From an uncultured Burkholderiales bacterium (GTDB lineage Bacteria > Pseudomonadota > Gammaproteobacteria > Burkholderiales > Eutrophovitaceae), in assembly GCA_951812315.1 (NCBI GenBank), contig CATOSA010000032.1:62001-126000 (forward strand): a stretch of DNA of 64,000 bases. Reading direction: 5' to 3'. The position numbers and the translations under genes were made by a program. How positions within the stretch are numbered: the stretch's first letter is position 1; every line of letters begins with the position of its first letter. The notes beneath the pieces were generated by a model. That model did no database searches. It was not told the DNA's origin and saw nothing but the letters and a program-made list of their open reading frames with translations. Shown one piece after another: positions 17,618-26,646 of this stretch.

Positions 17618-20080
17618 TCATTTAGTTGGAATGGGACGCGACAGCAAGATCAGTTTCGGAAGCAATGTCAGCGCAGCCAGGAGAGCGATGAACATGGCCA
17701 GCGCCGTCAACGCCCCGAAATAAATGGTCGGAATGAAATTGGACATTACCAGTATGGAAAAGCCGAGGATAATTGTGATTGCCGTATAGAACACCGCTTT
17801 GCCAATATTGGCGTGGCAATAGTGCATGGTCGCAAGGTAATCCTGCCGCTGGGCAAACTCCTCTCGGAAACGGTAGATGTAGTGAATACTGTTGTCAACG
17901 GCTATTCCGATCGTGATAGCCGCGATCGTGATTGTCATCATGTCCAACGGAATTCCCGCCAGCCCCATGAGGCCCAGAATAATTCCGGCCGCCAGCACGT
18001 TTGGAATGATGCCTATGATCGCCAAAGGAACGGAGTGGAACAGCACCAACAGCATCAGCGCGATTCCTAACATCACGACGCCCAGGGTCAATATCTGCGA
18101 CCGAAACAGGCTCTGCAGCATATTGTTGTATAGCACCAGCACGCCCGTCACCTGAGCCTCGCCCTCTGCAAACCCAAGTTTTTCAGACAGATCATTTTGA
18201 ATCATCTTCAGAAGGTCGTCTCGACGCAGGTCAGGCGAAGAATCTAGGATGCGCAAATTGATTCTGGCTTCATTCTGATCGAACGACACGTACGAACTCA
18301 CGACGCTGCTTCTCAGCTCCTCCGGCATCTGCTTGTACAATAAAGTCAGCTCGAAGCCATCGAATTCGCGACCTCCTTCAATGTCTTCGGCGACCCGTAT
18401 GACCGAAGCCAGTGACAGCACTTTGCCTGCCGCCGGCAGGGCATCCAGATAATCGTGCACTTCCTTGATTCGATCGATCTTGTACGGCGTAAACCAGTAG
18501 TCCGCCTTGTTGGTCGCAAGCTCCGGGTAAAGCTCCAGAAGCTCGTCATCCTCGTCCTCGAACGCCGCGTCCTTGAACCTGATAATCACGTCCAATGGGA
18601 TCGTGCCGCCGAGTTTCTCGTCAATCAGTTTCAGTCCCTGATAAATTTCCGTGCTTGGTCGGAAGTAGCTCGTAAAGCTGTTTTCGACTTTCAGTTTGGA
18701 AATTCCGTACGCACTCAACACGGCCAATCCGACCGAGATCACAAGCACCGCCGTACCGCGCCGCTCGGTAAATTGTGCCAATGTTGATGCAACCCGATAC
18801 TGGTCACCAGGTTCGACGTCATCGGGCGTCTTGGCGAGTAACACCAGGATTGAGGGAAACAGCAAGAACGTCGTCAGAAACGCCACCGTCAAGCCGATTG
18901 TCATCATCCAACCAAAATCAATAACGGGCTTTATGTCGCTGACAACCAGAGACGCAAAGGCAATCATTGTGGTCAAAGCCGTGTAGAAACAAGGCCAAAC
19001 CATTCTTTGAACAGTCGCCAGAACCAACTCGCGCTGATTGTAATCAGGATAATCTTTTCGAAGTTGCCGATATCGCACCACCAGGTGGATATTCATTGAC
19101 ATGGTGATGATCAGCATTAGCGACACGAAGTTGGACGAGATAACGGTTACTCTCCAACCTGCGAAGCCGAGTATTCCAATCATCAACAGCCCCGCAAATA
19201 CACAACTTGCGAGCGGCAACATGACCCATTGCACGCGCCGGAATATGATCGTCAACATCACCACCAACAGCGCGAACACGCCGGTTCCGAAGACTGCAAG
19301 GTCCTTTCTAATGAAAGTAATCATGTCGTCGGTAATCATCGGCACGCCGCCAAGGTGCAGTTCGCCGTCGCTTCGAAAGCGATCCATGACTTGACGCACG
19401 TTCAGAATTGTCTGGTGACGAAGGTTAGCGACGCGTTTCTTCGCTTCGTCGTATTGTGTCAATACTTCCGTCAGTGACTGCTCCTCCTGATCACTCAGGC
19501 CTTCTGCCCGACGTTTCGAGAGGAGTTTGTCGCGCCGCTTCCTCAGTTCCTCGAACTCTGGTGTGGGAAGCAAGTCGATCCGTAGAGCAGTAGTCCGAGC
19601 GTCCGAGCTCACGACCAGATCCTTGAACAAGGGGCTGTTCAGCAACTCATTCCTGGCCCGCACTTTGTCGACATTATCCTGGGACAAGGTCCGTACGTTT
19701 TCGGCCAGATCAGATAACGAGCCGTCGACATTCTTGACCAGTGGCACGTCGAGTAAAGTGATCACGGTGTCAACTTCATTCAGTGCTTCCAACTCGGTTT
19801 TCAGATCCGCGACGAGAGCAAGAGAGCTATCCGAAAACAAGTCCCTGTCAGGAGAAAAAGTAAGGAAGAGAAATTCTTTGGTCTCATACCTTTCGCTCAC
19901 TTCGCGAGACATCATCAGGTCCGCGTCGTTCTCGAGGAGAAGAGAATCGGCAGATGCGTCAAGGCGAAATTCCCTTGCGTGATAGGCGAAGAAAACGAGT
20001 AGCCCAATCAGCAGAACCAGAACGACCCATGGCCGACCCAGAACCGCGCGGTCATACGTTCTTGCAATCCAGGTTCTCAT
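17618..20080 (-). CDS. RND/MMPL-family exporter
   Basis: This 820-residue inner-membrane protein has the two-fold RND plan. One membrane helix lies at residues 15-34, followed by a large periplasmic loop. A first block of helices runs from about 255 to 400 (GTGVFALLVVMLTIIF, WVMLPLASCVFAGLLMIGIL and others). A second loop follows, then a last block from about 660 (GVVMLGIALMLLVLF to ALTLLPKLILLSRP). The sequence FDYHYRFR-like element GIAVDNSIHYIYRFREEF is the usual helix-4/5 motif. The family exports lipids, sterols or other hydrophobic molecules; no adaptor or outer-membrane partner is adjacent. Substrate unknown. Confidence 0.88.
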   Translation of the reverse strand: MRTWIARTYDRAVLGRPWVVLVLLIGLLVFFAYHAREFRLDASADSLLLENDADLMMSREVSERYETKEFLFLTFSPDRDLFSDSSLALVADLKTELEALNEVDTVITLLDVPLVKNVDGSLSDLAENVRTLSQDNVDKVRARNELLNSPLFKDLVVSSDARTTALRIDLLPTPEFEELRKRRDKLLSKRRAEGLSDQEEQSLTEVLTQYDEAKKRVANLRHQTILNVRQVMDRFRSDGELHLGGVPMITDDMITFIRKDLAVFGTGVFALLVVMLTIIFRRVQWVMLPLASCVFAGLLMIGILGFAGWRVTVISSNFVSLMLIITMSMNIHLVVRYRQLRKDYPDYNQRELVLATVQRMVWPCFYTALTTMIAFASLVVSDIKPVIDFGWMMTIGLTVAFLTTFLLFPSILVLLAKTPDDVEPGDQYRVASTLAQFTERRGTAVLVISVGLAVLSAYGISKLKVENSFTSYFRPSTEIYQGLKLIDEKLGGTIPLDVIIRFKDAAFEDEDDELLELYPELATNKADYWFTPYKIDRIKEVHDYLDALPAAGKVLSLASVIRVAEDIEGGREFDGFELTLLYKQMPEELRSSVVSSYVSFDQNEARINLRILDSSPDLRRDDLLKMIQNDLSEKLGFAEGEAQVTGVLVLYNNMLQSLFRSQILTLGVVMLGIALMLLVLFHSVPLAIIGIIPNVLAAGIILGLMGLAGIPLDMMTITIAAITIGIAVDNSIHYIYRFREEFAQRQDYLATMHYCHANIGKAVFYTAITIILGFSILVMSNFIPTIYFGALTALAMFIALLAALTLLPKLILLSRPIPTK

Positions 20081-20140
20081 TGCGATTTTTGATGTTGCTG
20101 ATCAAGTTGAACAAGGGCGATACTAAACCTATCAATAATT

Positions 20141-20776
20141 CTATTCATCAGACTCTTTCCCTGGTCGGCCGCGCGGACTAAACTGTAAGGCTTTTCCCGT
20201 TTTCTTTTCGACATTACGGCGTAAGACTGCCATTTCCTCAGGTTCGCCACCTTCAGCCAACCACGCAGACCAGTTTCGAATGCAATCAAACTCGCTGTGC
20301 CAGCGCGGCTTCTTCGTCAACACATCATCGATTCTCAGTCGACATTGTTCTGCGGCACCGAACCAGCGATACTTTTCTGCGGTACGAACTTTCCCGGTTC
20401 TGACCGGGTTACGCTCAACATAGCGTATTGCGGCCCAAACAAAGTCGTCATAGAGCGGAGAGGAGAAATAGCACCTCTGCCAGACGTGCGCTTTACAGCC
20501 CTTAATGCGGTTAAACCGCTGGGCATAGCGCATGTGCGATGGCTTGAGGACTTGTTGCAAACCTTGCTCGGTTCCCTGTACGGCAACGAGATGGACCTCA
20601 TTGATCATCAGGCTGTCAGCGAGGACCTCGACCTTGAACAGGGTCGCGTAGTCCGCCAGTCAACCCAGGTAAGCATGCCGGTCATCATCCGTCAAAAATA
20701 CATCTTCGCCACGATTGCCCTTCTGAATCACGTAGTGGGGAGTCCGTGCGCAAACAGTTCGGGAAAGTCGCAGCAT
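20141..20776 (-). pseudogene. Dead REP-associated tyrosine transposase (RAYT, IS200-like Y1)
   Basis: On the minus strand the frame from an ATG at 20776 reads PHYVIQKGNRGEDVFL, then DDDRHAYLG, a TGA stop at 20660-20662, then without shift LADYATLFKVEVLADSLMINEVHLVAV, YAQRFNRIKGCKAHVWQRCYF and YVERNPVRTGKV. This is the RAYT/TnpA-REP layout. The usual HVH metal pair is EVH, and GHLWQGRF is AHVWQRCYF. So there are at least two lesions: an in-frame stop and a lost metal histidine. A REP-like half palindrome occurs near 62250. Confidence 0.8.
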
Positions 20777-20819
20777 CGGCAGAAATCAGTATGGCGGCAA
20801 GCGGGCCAATCGGGGTAGC

Positions 20820-21266
20820 GTCCCCTTATCTATAGCCATATGATTTGAATCGGTCGGTTTGTACAACTCCGCCAAGCTTGATCTGTGCCAGTGACAAATG
20901 CTTGGCGAAATCCATGTTTGGTTGCCGGCAATCTGGCGAATGCATGCCACGGATTCCTGCAGGCATGAACTTTTTGACTCGCATATGTCACGCCCCCGAA
21001 GAAAGGAGTTTCGCCAGAATCCTCACGCCCTTCGAAGAATTCATCTACCGCCAGACCACCAGTGTTCTGTTAATGAGGGGCAAGGCGGACTTTCTTGTCG
21101 CTTCGCGACTGGCTGGCAGGGTCGCTTATATCTGGATTTATCTCGTGAGCAAGCCCGGAATGGCGCAGCTGCGTTCGTGAAACTCTGGCCTGATGTCTAC
21201 TCAGCCTATGAACTTCTGGCAATGACAGTTGCCGTTGGCATGTACCACCTCGTTCGAATCAGATCG
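20820..21266. other. Intergenic stretch, no supported gene
   Basis: Two overlapping plus-strand open frames exist, but neither has a ribosome site or recognisable protein features. This may be remnant DNA next to the dead transposase. Confidence 0.4.
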
Positions 21267-22022
21267 CTACCAGAATGAGATTGCCCAATAGAACAGTCGG
21301 CCATATGCCTCTCTGATCGCTGTCTGGGTCTGTAGCAGTGCTCCTGCCTCGGGAAGAAAGTCGCGGATGTCCAGTTCGCTCTCGGAGGAGACCTGGAAGT
21401 CAACCGGAAACGGCGTCACATTCATCCCGGCGCGTTCGAAAAGCGCCTGCGCACGCGCCATGTGATACGCGGATGTCACCAGGAGAACGTGCGGTGAGTC
21501 CAGCTGCCGTTCATCCAGGAGCGCCGACACCGCCGCCGCCTCTTGTGCAGTATTCAACACTCGCCCTGTCGTGATAATGCGTTCAGCTGGAATTCCCACT
21601 TCGATTGCGTAGCGCTTGAGAATGTCACCTTCGAGCCGTGAGCCAGGTTGCCACGAGTGTGGTGCCCCGGTGAAGACCAGGAGCGGCGCCTTGTCATGAC
21701 GGAAGAGTTCCAGACCACCAAAGAACCGGTCGGGATCTTGCCATTCACTGGTTGAACCTGCACCGGGCGCGATTACGCGTTGGCCACCCAGCACCACGAT
21801 CGCATCTGCGTTGTCCACTTCCGCAGCCACATGACGATCTGCCCATCCTTCGGCCGCTCTCATCAAATTCGAGCTTACCAGCGGTGTGCTGCTGATCCAG
21901 AGAACCGAAAGACTCAGCCAGATCAGCATTTGGCGACGAAGCACGAGCCTCGTCAGCATAAGAATGATGGATATCCCAAGGGGAAGAACAAAGATCGGCA
22001 GAATCTTGTTGAAGTAGATCAT
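21267..22022 (-). CDS. YdcF/SanA-type DUF218 membrane protein
   Basis: I place the start at the ATG at 22022 (weak AAGG upstream); the frame also allows TTG at 22052. The 251-residue protein has two N-terminal membrane helices (residues 5-24 and 30-48) and a periplasmic DUF218 domain: DAIVVLGGQRV, RFFGGLELFRHDKAPLLVFTGA, TAQEAAAVSALL and VLLVTSAYHMARAQALFERAG. The family is linked to envelope or peptidoglycan precursor metabolism (ElyC, SanA), but the reaction is not firmly known. Confidence 0.85.
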   Translation of the reverse strand: MIYFNKILPIFVLPLGISIILMLTRLVLRRQMLIWLSLSVLWISSTPLVSSNLMRAAEGWADRHVAAEVDNADAIVVLGGQRVIAPGAGSTSEWQDPDRFFGGLELFRHDKAPLLVFTGAPHSWQPGSRLEGDILKRYAIEVGIPAERIITTGRVLNTAQEAAAVSALLDERQLDSPHVLLVTSAYHMARAQALFERAGMNVTPFPVDFQVSSESELDIRDFLPEAGALLQTQTAIREAYGRLFYWAISFW

Positions 22023-22279
22023 GGCCTTGAAAGGGCGAAAGCTTTCACTCAATCGCCAGGATGCAGCAACGCAACATTAGACCAGAATTCCTGAATCCTT
22101 TTGGGGAGAAAGGCGGGCTACAAACTGAATCCCACCCGGCCGGTAGTTCCACACAATCTTTCCGAGGCATGCTTCGCTGCATTGCGTGCATCGTATCGGT
22201 AATCTGAAGCTGGTCGCGTAGTCGAGGATCAAGGCCGTCGAATTTTCAGGCCTGGAAACCATGCTCAAGAGGTAGCGCC

Positions 22280-22444
22280 ATGAAACTCCCCGAAAATACT
22301 ATCGCCGCAGTATTCGCCGTATATCTTGTAGCTGCCGTGTTCACCCTACCGGTAGTCGGTGGCCTATACATGACTGTTTCGGACAAGCAGAGCCAGGAAA
22401 AGCTGACGGCCTGTATCGAAGATGGATTCACTCCTGCTGGCTGA
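22280..22444 (+). CDS. Small membrane or secreted protein, diverged family member 3
   Basis: This 54-residue open frame begins MKLPENTIAAVFAVYLVA, matching the starts of the secreted proteins at 17005 and 22736 (MKL..NTIAA..AA). After residue 20 it diverges: PVVGGLYMTVSDKQSQEKL followed by TACIEDGFTPAG. The usual signal cleavage motif is unclear, so it may remain membrane-anchored. It lies 291 bases upstream of member 2 on the same strand. An AGAGGTAG ribosome site precedes the ATG. It is probably a third, decayed or repurposed copy. Confidence 0.5.
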   Translation: MKLPENTIAAVFAVYLVAAVFTLPVVGGLYMTVSDKQSQEKLTACIEDGFTPAG

Positions 22445-22664
22445 TTTATCAATCGGTCGAAAGATCAGCCCGGCCCGAATCGCATACCTGTTCTATGCCC
22501 GGCTGTATTACGACTCGCCTTGCTCTGCGCCACCAGCATGCTGCCCGAGGGTCCTCACGCCGCCCTCCAGAAAACGTACAAATTTTCCAAAGAGCGGTAA
22601 TTGTTCACAGCTTCCCTGCGACAGCGTTCGCAGCCCGGGAAGCAACGAGCCCGTAATCTGCAAT

Positions 22665-22735
22665 CACTCGCATGGTTGAAGATTCAAGCGAGATTGCTGA
22701 TACCCAAACGCTAACTAGATTCAGGAGATACCACC
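22665..22735 (+). promoter_or_regulatory. Duplicated leader of small secreted protein 2
   Basis: This matches the leader at 16934-17004 in sequence and in distance to the start codon, ending with GATTCAGGAGATAC. The conserved block is 22665-22694. Confidence 0.5.
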
Positions 22736-22987
22736 ATGAAACTTCCAATAAACACCATCGCCGCCACCGTCGCTGCTGTTGTGATCGGTGGTCTGTCCAT
22801 CAGCCCGGCATCGGCAGCGCCCCACGAAAACGGCCGTGTTGATTCGGGAACACGCGCGGGTTTCATAGCCAAAAGCGATGCGACTTACGTTAATCCGCGC
22901 AGCGCTCCTGAGGGATCAAAACCCATCCTGCGAAGTCCCTCAATGAAGAGCAACGCAAGAGGAAGGACTAACGGCCGCCAAGGCTGA
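22736..22987 (+). CDS. Small secreted protein, family member 2
   Basis: This 83-residue paralogue of the 17005 gene has a signal peptide ending SISPASA. The mature region carries HENGRVDSGTRAGF, YVNPRSAPEGSKPILRS and GRTNGRQG. It differs by a short PSMKSNAR insertion before the conserved tail. There are no cysteines. GGAG lies 13 bases upstream of the ATG, and a perfect 18-bp hairpin follows the gene. The degree of conservation in mature part and leader suggests both copies are under selection. Function unknown. Confidence 0.75.
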   Translation: MKLPINTIAATVAAVVIGGLSISPASAAPHENGRVDSGTRAGFIAKSDATYVNPRSAPEGSKPILRSPSMKSNARGRTNGRQG

Positions 22988-23000
22988 TCAGTCAAACGTG

Positions 23001-23047
23001 CAAGGAGGCCGTCAAGCAAACTAACTGCTTGACGGCCTCCTTGCATT
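23001..23047 (+). terminator. Strong terminator with perfect 18-bp stem
   Basis: Arms 23001-23018 and 23026-23043 are perfect complements around a 7-base loop, followed by a T-rich tract (ttgcattctttt). It lies 13 bases after small secreted protein 2 and could also stop minus-strand transcripts, since A-rich sequence precedes it weakly. Confidence 0.85.
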
Positions 23048-23149
23048 CTTTTGTTTGTTTTTTGCTTCGGCCAGTGACGCGAACATCTTTCGATTCTGAT
23101 TGTCACTCAAGCTTGTCATCAAGCTCGTAACTTTGCACCGCCAGCCAGC

Positions 23150-24205
23150 CTAGTCGTCGTCCTCGGAGGGAATCAGCTGAAACGCGACTGGATGATGATC
23201 GGAAAAAGTCGCTCGAAACAGGTCATGGTTGTAGGGATTACCGGGATATGGGTTACTGTTTTTCGAGAGCCAGGGTTCCTCCATGAGCCCGATCAAATTC
23301 AAAACCTCCAACTGTCTAGGCATTTCCGCCACCGTCGTGTCAATAGCGCGGTACATGACATGGTCAAACGGACGAGGCGCATTCAAGTTTGTATTGGTCG
23401 CGACACACGCGTCATTTAGCGACTTGAAGCCCGGCGGTGTTGCTCGGACCAGTTCGTCGCAGTTCTGAATATTCATGTCGCCCAGAATAATATAGCCCCT
23501 TTCATCATCCGGCTGATCATCTATCCATTTCGCGATACTGGCAAGTTCGTGTGCCCGCCGTGCTGCATTCTCCGCACCCGCATTAGGTTTCAAGTGAACT
23601 GATACGAGAACGAAGTCCAATGAATCATCGAGCGTTCGAAACGCAAATGCAAAGGGCACCCGTTCGTAGTCGTCATGATTTGCGCGGCTTTCTGCAATGA
23701 ATCCCGCTGGTAGATCATTCGCCGGCTGAACAACATCAGGGTTATAAAAAGCAACCCACCACTGCGTATCCGAACCGTTGCGATGGATTGTATTTCCTGT
23801 GCCGATGTCCTCCGGGGACAAAATATACTCAAATCCATGCGTTGCCATCGCGTCAAAGAACTCTGCCGACTGCGGATCCGGGATGAACGGGTCTCCGTTC
23901 GGGTACATTCCGGAAAAAGGCGGTGATACCAGCTCCTGAACAACAACAATGTCATGTGGGACCATCAGCTCCGCCAGGGCCGCATCGTCACGTGTCGCCG
24001 AATCTTCAAGGAACTGTATCTTGAAAGACACCACCGAGATGGTGGCGGGAAGCACACATTCCGGTTCGTGGCAATGGTACTGGCCCGTAGATTGGTGTAC
24101 ATGACCCCCGTCGTCGTCCAGAAGACCGCCATGTCCATAGGCCGCACTTGCGACTATCGCCGCAACGGCGAACATTACATTCTTCTGTGGCCTGAGATAC
24201 TTCAT
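23150..24205 (-). CDS. Exported endonuclease/exonuclease/phosphatase (EEP, DNase I-like) protein
   Basis: This is a 351-residue exported protein. After the signal peptide comes a short His/Cys segment (GGHVHQSTGQYHCHEPEC) of the YHYH/YHCH kind often attached to secreted nucleases. The EEP domain follows: VVVQEL (metal Glu), VLVSVHLKP (His), IILGDMNI (Asp and Asn), FDHVMY and SDHHPVAF (catalytic Asp-His). The first motif, usually SFNIQ, reads SFKIQ, replacing a metal-side Asn. It probably acts on extracellular DNA or phosphoesters, but the Asn change leaves activity open. Confidence 0.85.
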   Translation of the reverse strand: MKYLRPQKNVMFAVAAIVASAAYGHGGLLDDDGGHVHQSTGQYHCHEPECVLPATISVVSFKIQFLEDSATRDDAALAELMVPHDIVVVQELVSPPFSGMYPNGDPFIPDPQSAEFFDAMATHGFEYILSPEDIGTGNTIHRNGSDTQWWVAFYNPDVVQPANDLPAGFIAESRANHDDYERVPFAFAFRTLDDSLDFVLVSVHLKPNAGAENAARRAHELASIAKWIDDQPDDERGYIILGDMNIQNCDELVRATPPGFKSLNDACVATNTNLNAPRPFDHVMYRAIDTTVAEMPRQLEVLNLIGLMEEPWLSKNSNPYPGNPYNHDLFRATFSDHHPVAFQLIPSEDDD

Positions 24206-24479
24206 CGAGGTATTGCTGATTCAGACGCTCGCGTCAGTAGCGTTAGGGTGAAGCATCCGGCCGATTCGCATCCACACCCCCAACAAACGATCCAGGCAGT
24301 TGCGCAACTGTGAACAAGATACTGTTGTTGAATTGGAAGGTCGTAACTTGAACTTGATCTGACAAACAGATTGTAGAAACCGTTAACTTTCAGATCAGGG
24401 TGGGGCCATTAGATCAAAAAACGTCGCATGGGAAACTGCTTTCGTGAGAAATGCAGGTTGGGCAGACTTGATGTTTTTA

Positions 24480-24556
24480 TGGTGGGCCCGGTAGGACTCG
24501 AACCTACGACCAAAGGATTATGAGTCCTCTGCTCTAACCAACTGAGCTACAGGCCC
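24480..24556 (-). tRNA. ileX: tRNA-Ile2 (CAU anticodon, lysidine type)
   Basis: The minus strand folds as a full tRNA of 77 bases including an encoded CCA. The acceptor stem is GGGCCTG with CGGGCCC, the anticodon CAT lies at 24520-24522, and the T arm is GTAGG-TTCGAGT-CCTAC. A CAU anticodon means Met or Ile2. The anticodon arm (GACTCATAATC) and the TTGGTCG variable region resemble E. coli ileX more than elongator Met, and this tRNA commonly follows rpoD in gammaproteobacteria. CAU in Ile2 is modified by TilS. Confidence 0.85.
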
Positions 24557-24571
24557 ACTGACTACACGATC

Positions 24572-24598
24572 AAAAAAACGGCCGGATTCCCCGGCCGT
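24572..24598 (-). terminator. Rho-independent terminator of rpoD
   Basis: On the minus strand ACGGCCGG pairs with CCGGCCGT around a 5-base loop, followed by seven T. It lies 21 bases after the rpoD stop and before the tRNA. Confidence 0.9.
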
Positions 24599-24619
24599 TC
24601 TCGCCATGACAATAGAAGT

Positions 24620-26536
24620 TCATTCGTCGCCGTCCATGAAACTGCGCAACCGCTCCGACCGCGACGGGTGACGCAACTTGCGAAGCGCCTTGGCCTCTAT
24701 CTGCCGGATTCGCTCCCGCGTTACGTCGAATTGCTTACCGACTTCTTCCAGAGTGTGGTCGGTTGACATTTCAATGCCGAAGCGCATACGCAAGACTTTC
24801 GCTTCGCGAGACGTCAGCGTACCAAGCACTTCCTTGGTCGCATCCTGCAAGCTTGTGTAGACCGCCGCTTCGACCGGGGCCATGGTAGCCGTGTCTTCGA
24901 TAAAGTCGCCAAGATGCGAATCGTCGTCATCCCCGATCGGCGTTTCCATGGAAATGGGTTCCTTCGAGATCTTCAGAATCTTGCGAATCTTCTCTTCAGG
25001 CATTTCCATTTTTTCAGCGAGTGTCGCCGGATCGGGCTCAATCCCGGTTTCCTGAAGAATCTGGCGCGAGATTCGATTCATCTTGTTGATGGTCTCGATC
25101 ATGTGCACCGGAATACGGATAGTCCGAGCCTGGTCGGCGATGGAACGCGTAATCGCTTGTCTGATCCACCACGTCGCATACGTCGAAAATTTATATCCGC
25201 GACGATATTCGAACTTGTCGACCGCTTTCATCAGTCCGATGTTGCCTTCCTGAATCAGATCGAGGAACTGCAGGCCACGGTTGGTATATTTCTTTGCAAT
25301 CGAAATCACCAGCCGGAGGTTGGCTTCTGTCATCTCGCGTTTGGCGCGGCGCGCTTTCGCTTCGCCCGTGGACATACGACGGTTGATTTCCTTCAACTCC
25401 TTGAGAGGAAGCCCGACGCGTGATTGCACATCGAGCAGCCTGCGCTGGCAGTCGACAATGTCCGGTGCGAACCGCGCAAGTATGTCGCTGTACGGTTTGC
25501 GCACCTCGAGCTCGCGCACGACCCAATCATGGTCTACTTCCGAGCCAGGGAATGTCTTGATGAAGTTCGTTCGCGGCATTCCTGCTTTGTCGATGGCGAG
25601 ATCCATGATGGCTCGCTCGTAGAAGCGAATCTCTTCCACGACCTTACGTACACTGTCAGCGAGAAATTCAATCTGCTTGGCGGAGAATCGGATATACCTC
25701 AGCTCGTCTGAAATTTCCTGTTGCGCCTTCAGATAGGTGCGGCTGGTAGTTCCGTTTCTTGCGAGCGCCTTCACGATCTTCGCATGCAGCACGCGGATGC
25801 GCGCAAACCGTTCGAGCGCGCCGGCTTTCAGTTTCTCCAGCTTCTCCTTCTGGATAGCCGCCTTGACTTCTTCACTTTGTTCCTCTTCTTCTTCAGCGAG
25901 CTCTGCCTCCATTTGTCGATCAGGCACCTGCGCAGGTACGCCTTCGGGCGCGTTGGGATCGATTAATCCGTCGACAAGCTCATTGGCACCCATCGCATCA
26001 CGTTCAATCTTATCTGCGAGCGCAAGAATTTCGGCGATAGTCATCGGACATGCGGAGATCGCCTGCACCATGTGCTTAAGGCCTTCTTCGATGCGTTTTG
26101 CAATCTCGATCTCGCCCTCTCGGGTGAGCAATGCCACCGAGCCCATTTCACGCATGTACATGCGTACCGGATCCGTCGTTCGCCCGAATTCCGAGTCGAC
26201 TGTAGACAAGGCTTGTTCGGCCTCTTCAACAGCATCCTCATCGGCAACCGGTGCCGCAGGTTCAGTCATCAGCAGGGACTCACTATCCGGAGCCTCGTCA
26301 TAGACATGGATACCCATGTCGTTGATCATGCTGATGATGTTCTCGATTTGCTCGGCGTCGAGCATATCGTCCGGCAGGTGATCGTTGATCTCGGCGTATG
26401 TCAGATAGCCGCGCTCCTTACCCAGAACGATCAGATTCTTGAGCCGCATACGACGGGCTTCAGCATCCAGAGGCTGCTGTACCGCGACGTTCTTGTCATC
26501 CTTTTTCTTACGCCTTTCGCGTGCCACGCGTGCCAT
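24620..26536 (-). CDS. rpoD: RNA polymerase primary sigma factor RpoD (sigma-70)
   Basis: This 638-residue protein has all primary-sigma regions. Region 1.1 is [20 protein letters not shown]; region 1.2 begins [21 protein letters not shown] large non-conserved region spans about 170-390. Region 2 contains [20 protein letters not shown] and [20 protein letters not shown], region 3 [15 protein letters not shown], and region 4 [22 protein letters not shown]. The acidic stretch [14 protein letters not shown] is in the spacer. Promoter recognition for housekeeping genes is expected. It follows dnaG on the same strand (110-base gap), the usual macromolecular-synthesis order. Confidence 0.98.
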   Translation of the reverse strand: MARVARERRKKKDDKNVAVQQPLDAEARRMRLKNLIVLGKERGYLTYAEINDHLPDDMLDAEQIENIISMINDMGIHVYDEAPDSESLLMTEPAAPVADEDAVEEAEQALSTVDSEFGRTTDPVRMYMREMGSVALLTREGEIEIAKRIEEGLKHMVQAISACPMTIAEILALADKIERDAMGANELVDGLIDPNAPEGVPAQVPDRQMEAELAEEEEEQSEEVKAAIQKEKLEKLKAGALERFARIRVLHAKIVKALARNGTTSRTYLKAQQEISDELRYIRFSAKQIEFLADSVRKVVEEIRFYERAIMDLAIDKAGMPRTNFIKTFPGSEVDHDWVVRELEVRKPYSDILARFAPDIVDCQRRLLDVQSRVGLPLKELKEINRRMSTGEAKARRAKREMTEANLRLVISIAKKYTNRGLQFLDLIQEGNIGLMKAVDKFEYRRGYKFSTYATWWIRQAITRSIADQARTIRIPVHMIETINKMNRISRQILQETGIEPDPATLAEKMEMPEEKIRKILKISKEPISMETPIGDDDDSHLGDFIEDTATMAPVEAAVYTSLQDATKEVLGTLTSREAKVLRMRFGIEMSTDHTLEEVGKQFDVTRERIRQIEAKALRKLRHPSRSERLRSFMDGDE

Positions 26537-26646
26537 GTAGTTTGGGCCCCTAACTATTTAGAACTTAAAGAGAAATATAGAATTTTGCCGACCAGCAGAT
26601 GCGCGGCAAAAATAAATTTTCATTATATCGTGATCATGAAAATTGG

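Noticed and set aside
20845..21278. Two overlapping plus-strand open frames between the RAYT relic and ydcF-like gene
   Set aside because: No ribosome site, no recognisable motifs, unbalanced composition, and they overlap each other in different frames.
24480..24556. Elongator tRNA-Met
   Set aside because: The anticodon is CAT, but the anticodon arm, variable region and location after rpoD fit tRNA-Ile2 better. The choice is not proven without the TilS identity test.
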